DNA from: Roseovarius pacificus
GTDB taxonomy: Bacteria; Pseudomonadota; Alphaproteobacteria; Rhodobacterales; Rhodobacteraceae
Reading direction: 5' to 3'
Length of the DNA stretch: 33,478 nt
NCBI RefSeq assembly: GCF_900142665.1
Contig: NZ_FRBR01000025.1
Span: forward strand, 1 to 33,478
The notes under the pieces were generated by a model. The model saw nothing but the letters and a program-made list of their open reading frames with translations, was not told where the DNA came from and did no database searches. The position numbers and the translations under genes were made by a program. Positions within the stretch are counted from its first letter, which is position 1. Each line of letters begins with the position of its first letter. Positions 33,192 through 33,478 of the stretch are shown here, in pieces.

Positions 33192-33383
33192 CACCCTACC
33201 GGCCGACGCGCTTCTGACCTTGGTGCAGATGCTGTCGCCCTCCTACCCGGTGGGGGCCTTCGCCTATAGCCATGGGTTGGAATGGGCGGTGCAGAACGGG
33301 GATGTGACGGGGCAAGACAGCTTGGCCGATTGGCTGCACGGCGTGTTGCGGCATGGGGCGGGTCAGGCGGATGCGCTTTTCCT
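33184..33383 (+). pseudogene. ureF: Urease accessory protein UreF, truncated by an IS6-family insertion
   Basis: The frame from ATG 33184 encodes a normal UreF start, including LLTLVQMLSPSYPVGAFAYS with HGLEWAV, then LADWLHGVLRHGAGQADALFL. After 33383 the sequence is the left end of an IS6-family element. The reading frame then runs through IS DNA to a TGA at 33451-33453, giving a 90-residue chimeric product from the 33184 start. Full UreF is about 200-215 residues, so two thirds are missing from this locus. UreF is part of the UreDFG nickel-insertion complex, so loss should impair urease activation unless another copy exists. No ureG is in the window. Confidence 0.9.
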
Positions 33384-33402
33384 GGCTCTGTTGCAAAGTT
33401 TT
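33384..33402 (+). repeat. IS6-family terminal inverted repeat (left)
   Basis: Nineteen bases identical to the reverse complement of 77-95. They mark the insertion point in ureF. Confidence 0.9.
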
Positions 33403-33449
33403 CTTGATGAGGTCACTTTCGAGCGTGGTCAGGCAGGAGAGCGGTTGTC

Positions 33450-33478
33450 ATGAACGATTTCAAAGGGCGTCATTTCAC
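33450..33478 (+). CDS. IS6-family transposase, N-terminal fragment (partial)
   Basis: An ATG at 33450 with CAGGAGA 10 bases upstream opens a frame reading MNDFKGRHF to the window end. This matches the usual start of alphaproteobacterial IS6 transposases, which begin with a short FKGRHF-type motif. Only nine codons are present. Confidence 0.85.

Larger units (their letters stand above)
33384..33478 (+). mobile_element. Left end of an IS6-family insertion sequence (partial)
   Basis: The element begins with GGCTCTGTTGCAAAGTTTT (33384-33402), the exact inverted repeat partner of 77-95. It is followed by a leader of about 47 bases and a transposase start at 33450. The rest lies beyond the window. 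The orientation is the same as the fragment at 1-95. The 8 bases just outside it, cttttcct, do not match those at 96-103, so the two inner flanks are not one target duplication. Confidence 0.9.

Overview
The window looks like an alphaproteobacterial, probably Rhodobacterales (roseobacter-type), accessory segment. It is GC-rich, with tightly overlapping genes (ATGA, TGATG and GTGA junctions), many sugar-acid and hydroxy-acid catabolic families, a TAXI-type TRAP transporter and FCD-domain GntR regulators. It also has a urease operon with a small membrane protein between ureA and ureB. The species call is inference from gene content only.

Both ends are pieces of an IS6-family insertion sequence in the same orientation. 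Positions 1-95 hold the transposase C-terminus and one terminal inverted repeat; 33384-33478 hold the other inverted repeat and the transposase start. Each end reaches exactly 95 bases into the element. The left copy truncates a glutathionylspermidine-synthase-like gene and the right copy cuts ureF. The segment is therefore an IS6-bounded unit (composite or translocatable-unit-like), or a contig that breaks at repeats; the sequence alone cannot decide.

Layout: (1) 96-1530, the broken GSS-like gene, a YgiB-like lipoprotein and a tiny His-rich membrane protein. (2) 1570-5007, a beta-keto-acid cleavage enzyme with a 3-hydroxyacyl-CoA-dehydrogenase-like protein, divergent from an SDR across a perfect 14-bp palindrome, then a LysR regulator. 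(3) 5079-9145, a leftward operon of a UxaA-type dehydratase, a LarA-family nickel-pincer racemase/epimerase and larC, divergent from a GntR regulator. (4) 10017-13390, a leftward operon of a sugar-acid dehydratase (IlvD/Edd), a DapA-family enzyme and an RraA-type aldolase. Divergent from it, 13508-16811 holds an HpcH/HpaI aldolase, an alpha-ketoglutarate-semialdehyde-type dehydrogenase and a D-2-hydroxyacid dehydrogenase, ending in a strong hairpin. (5) 16851-20136, a leftward operon gntR-larE-larB-gntR-NIPSNAP. (6) 20390-26557, a rightward operon of TAXI binding protein, fused TRAP permease, TPP enzyme and FAD-linked oxidase. (7) 26562-29090, an SDR, a TetR regulator and an MDR-type reductase. 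(8) 29341-33383, ureD-A-(small)-B-C-E and a truncated ureF.

The main biological idea is that regions 3-6 form one catabolic system. A TAXI transporter imports a hydroxylated (sugar) acid, a nickel-pincer-nucleotide enzyme inverts a 2-hydroxyl centre, two different dehydratases make 2-keto-3-deoxy acids, and aldolases and dehydrogenases carry these to central metabolism. The cofactor genes larB, larC and larE are all present but split between two operons, each tied to substrate-type GntR regulators. The substrate cannot be read from the sequence.
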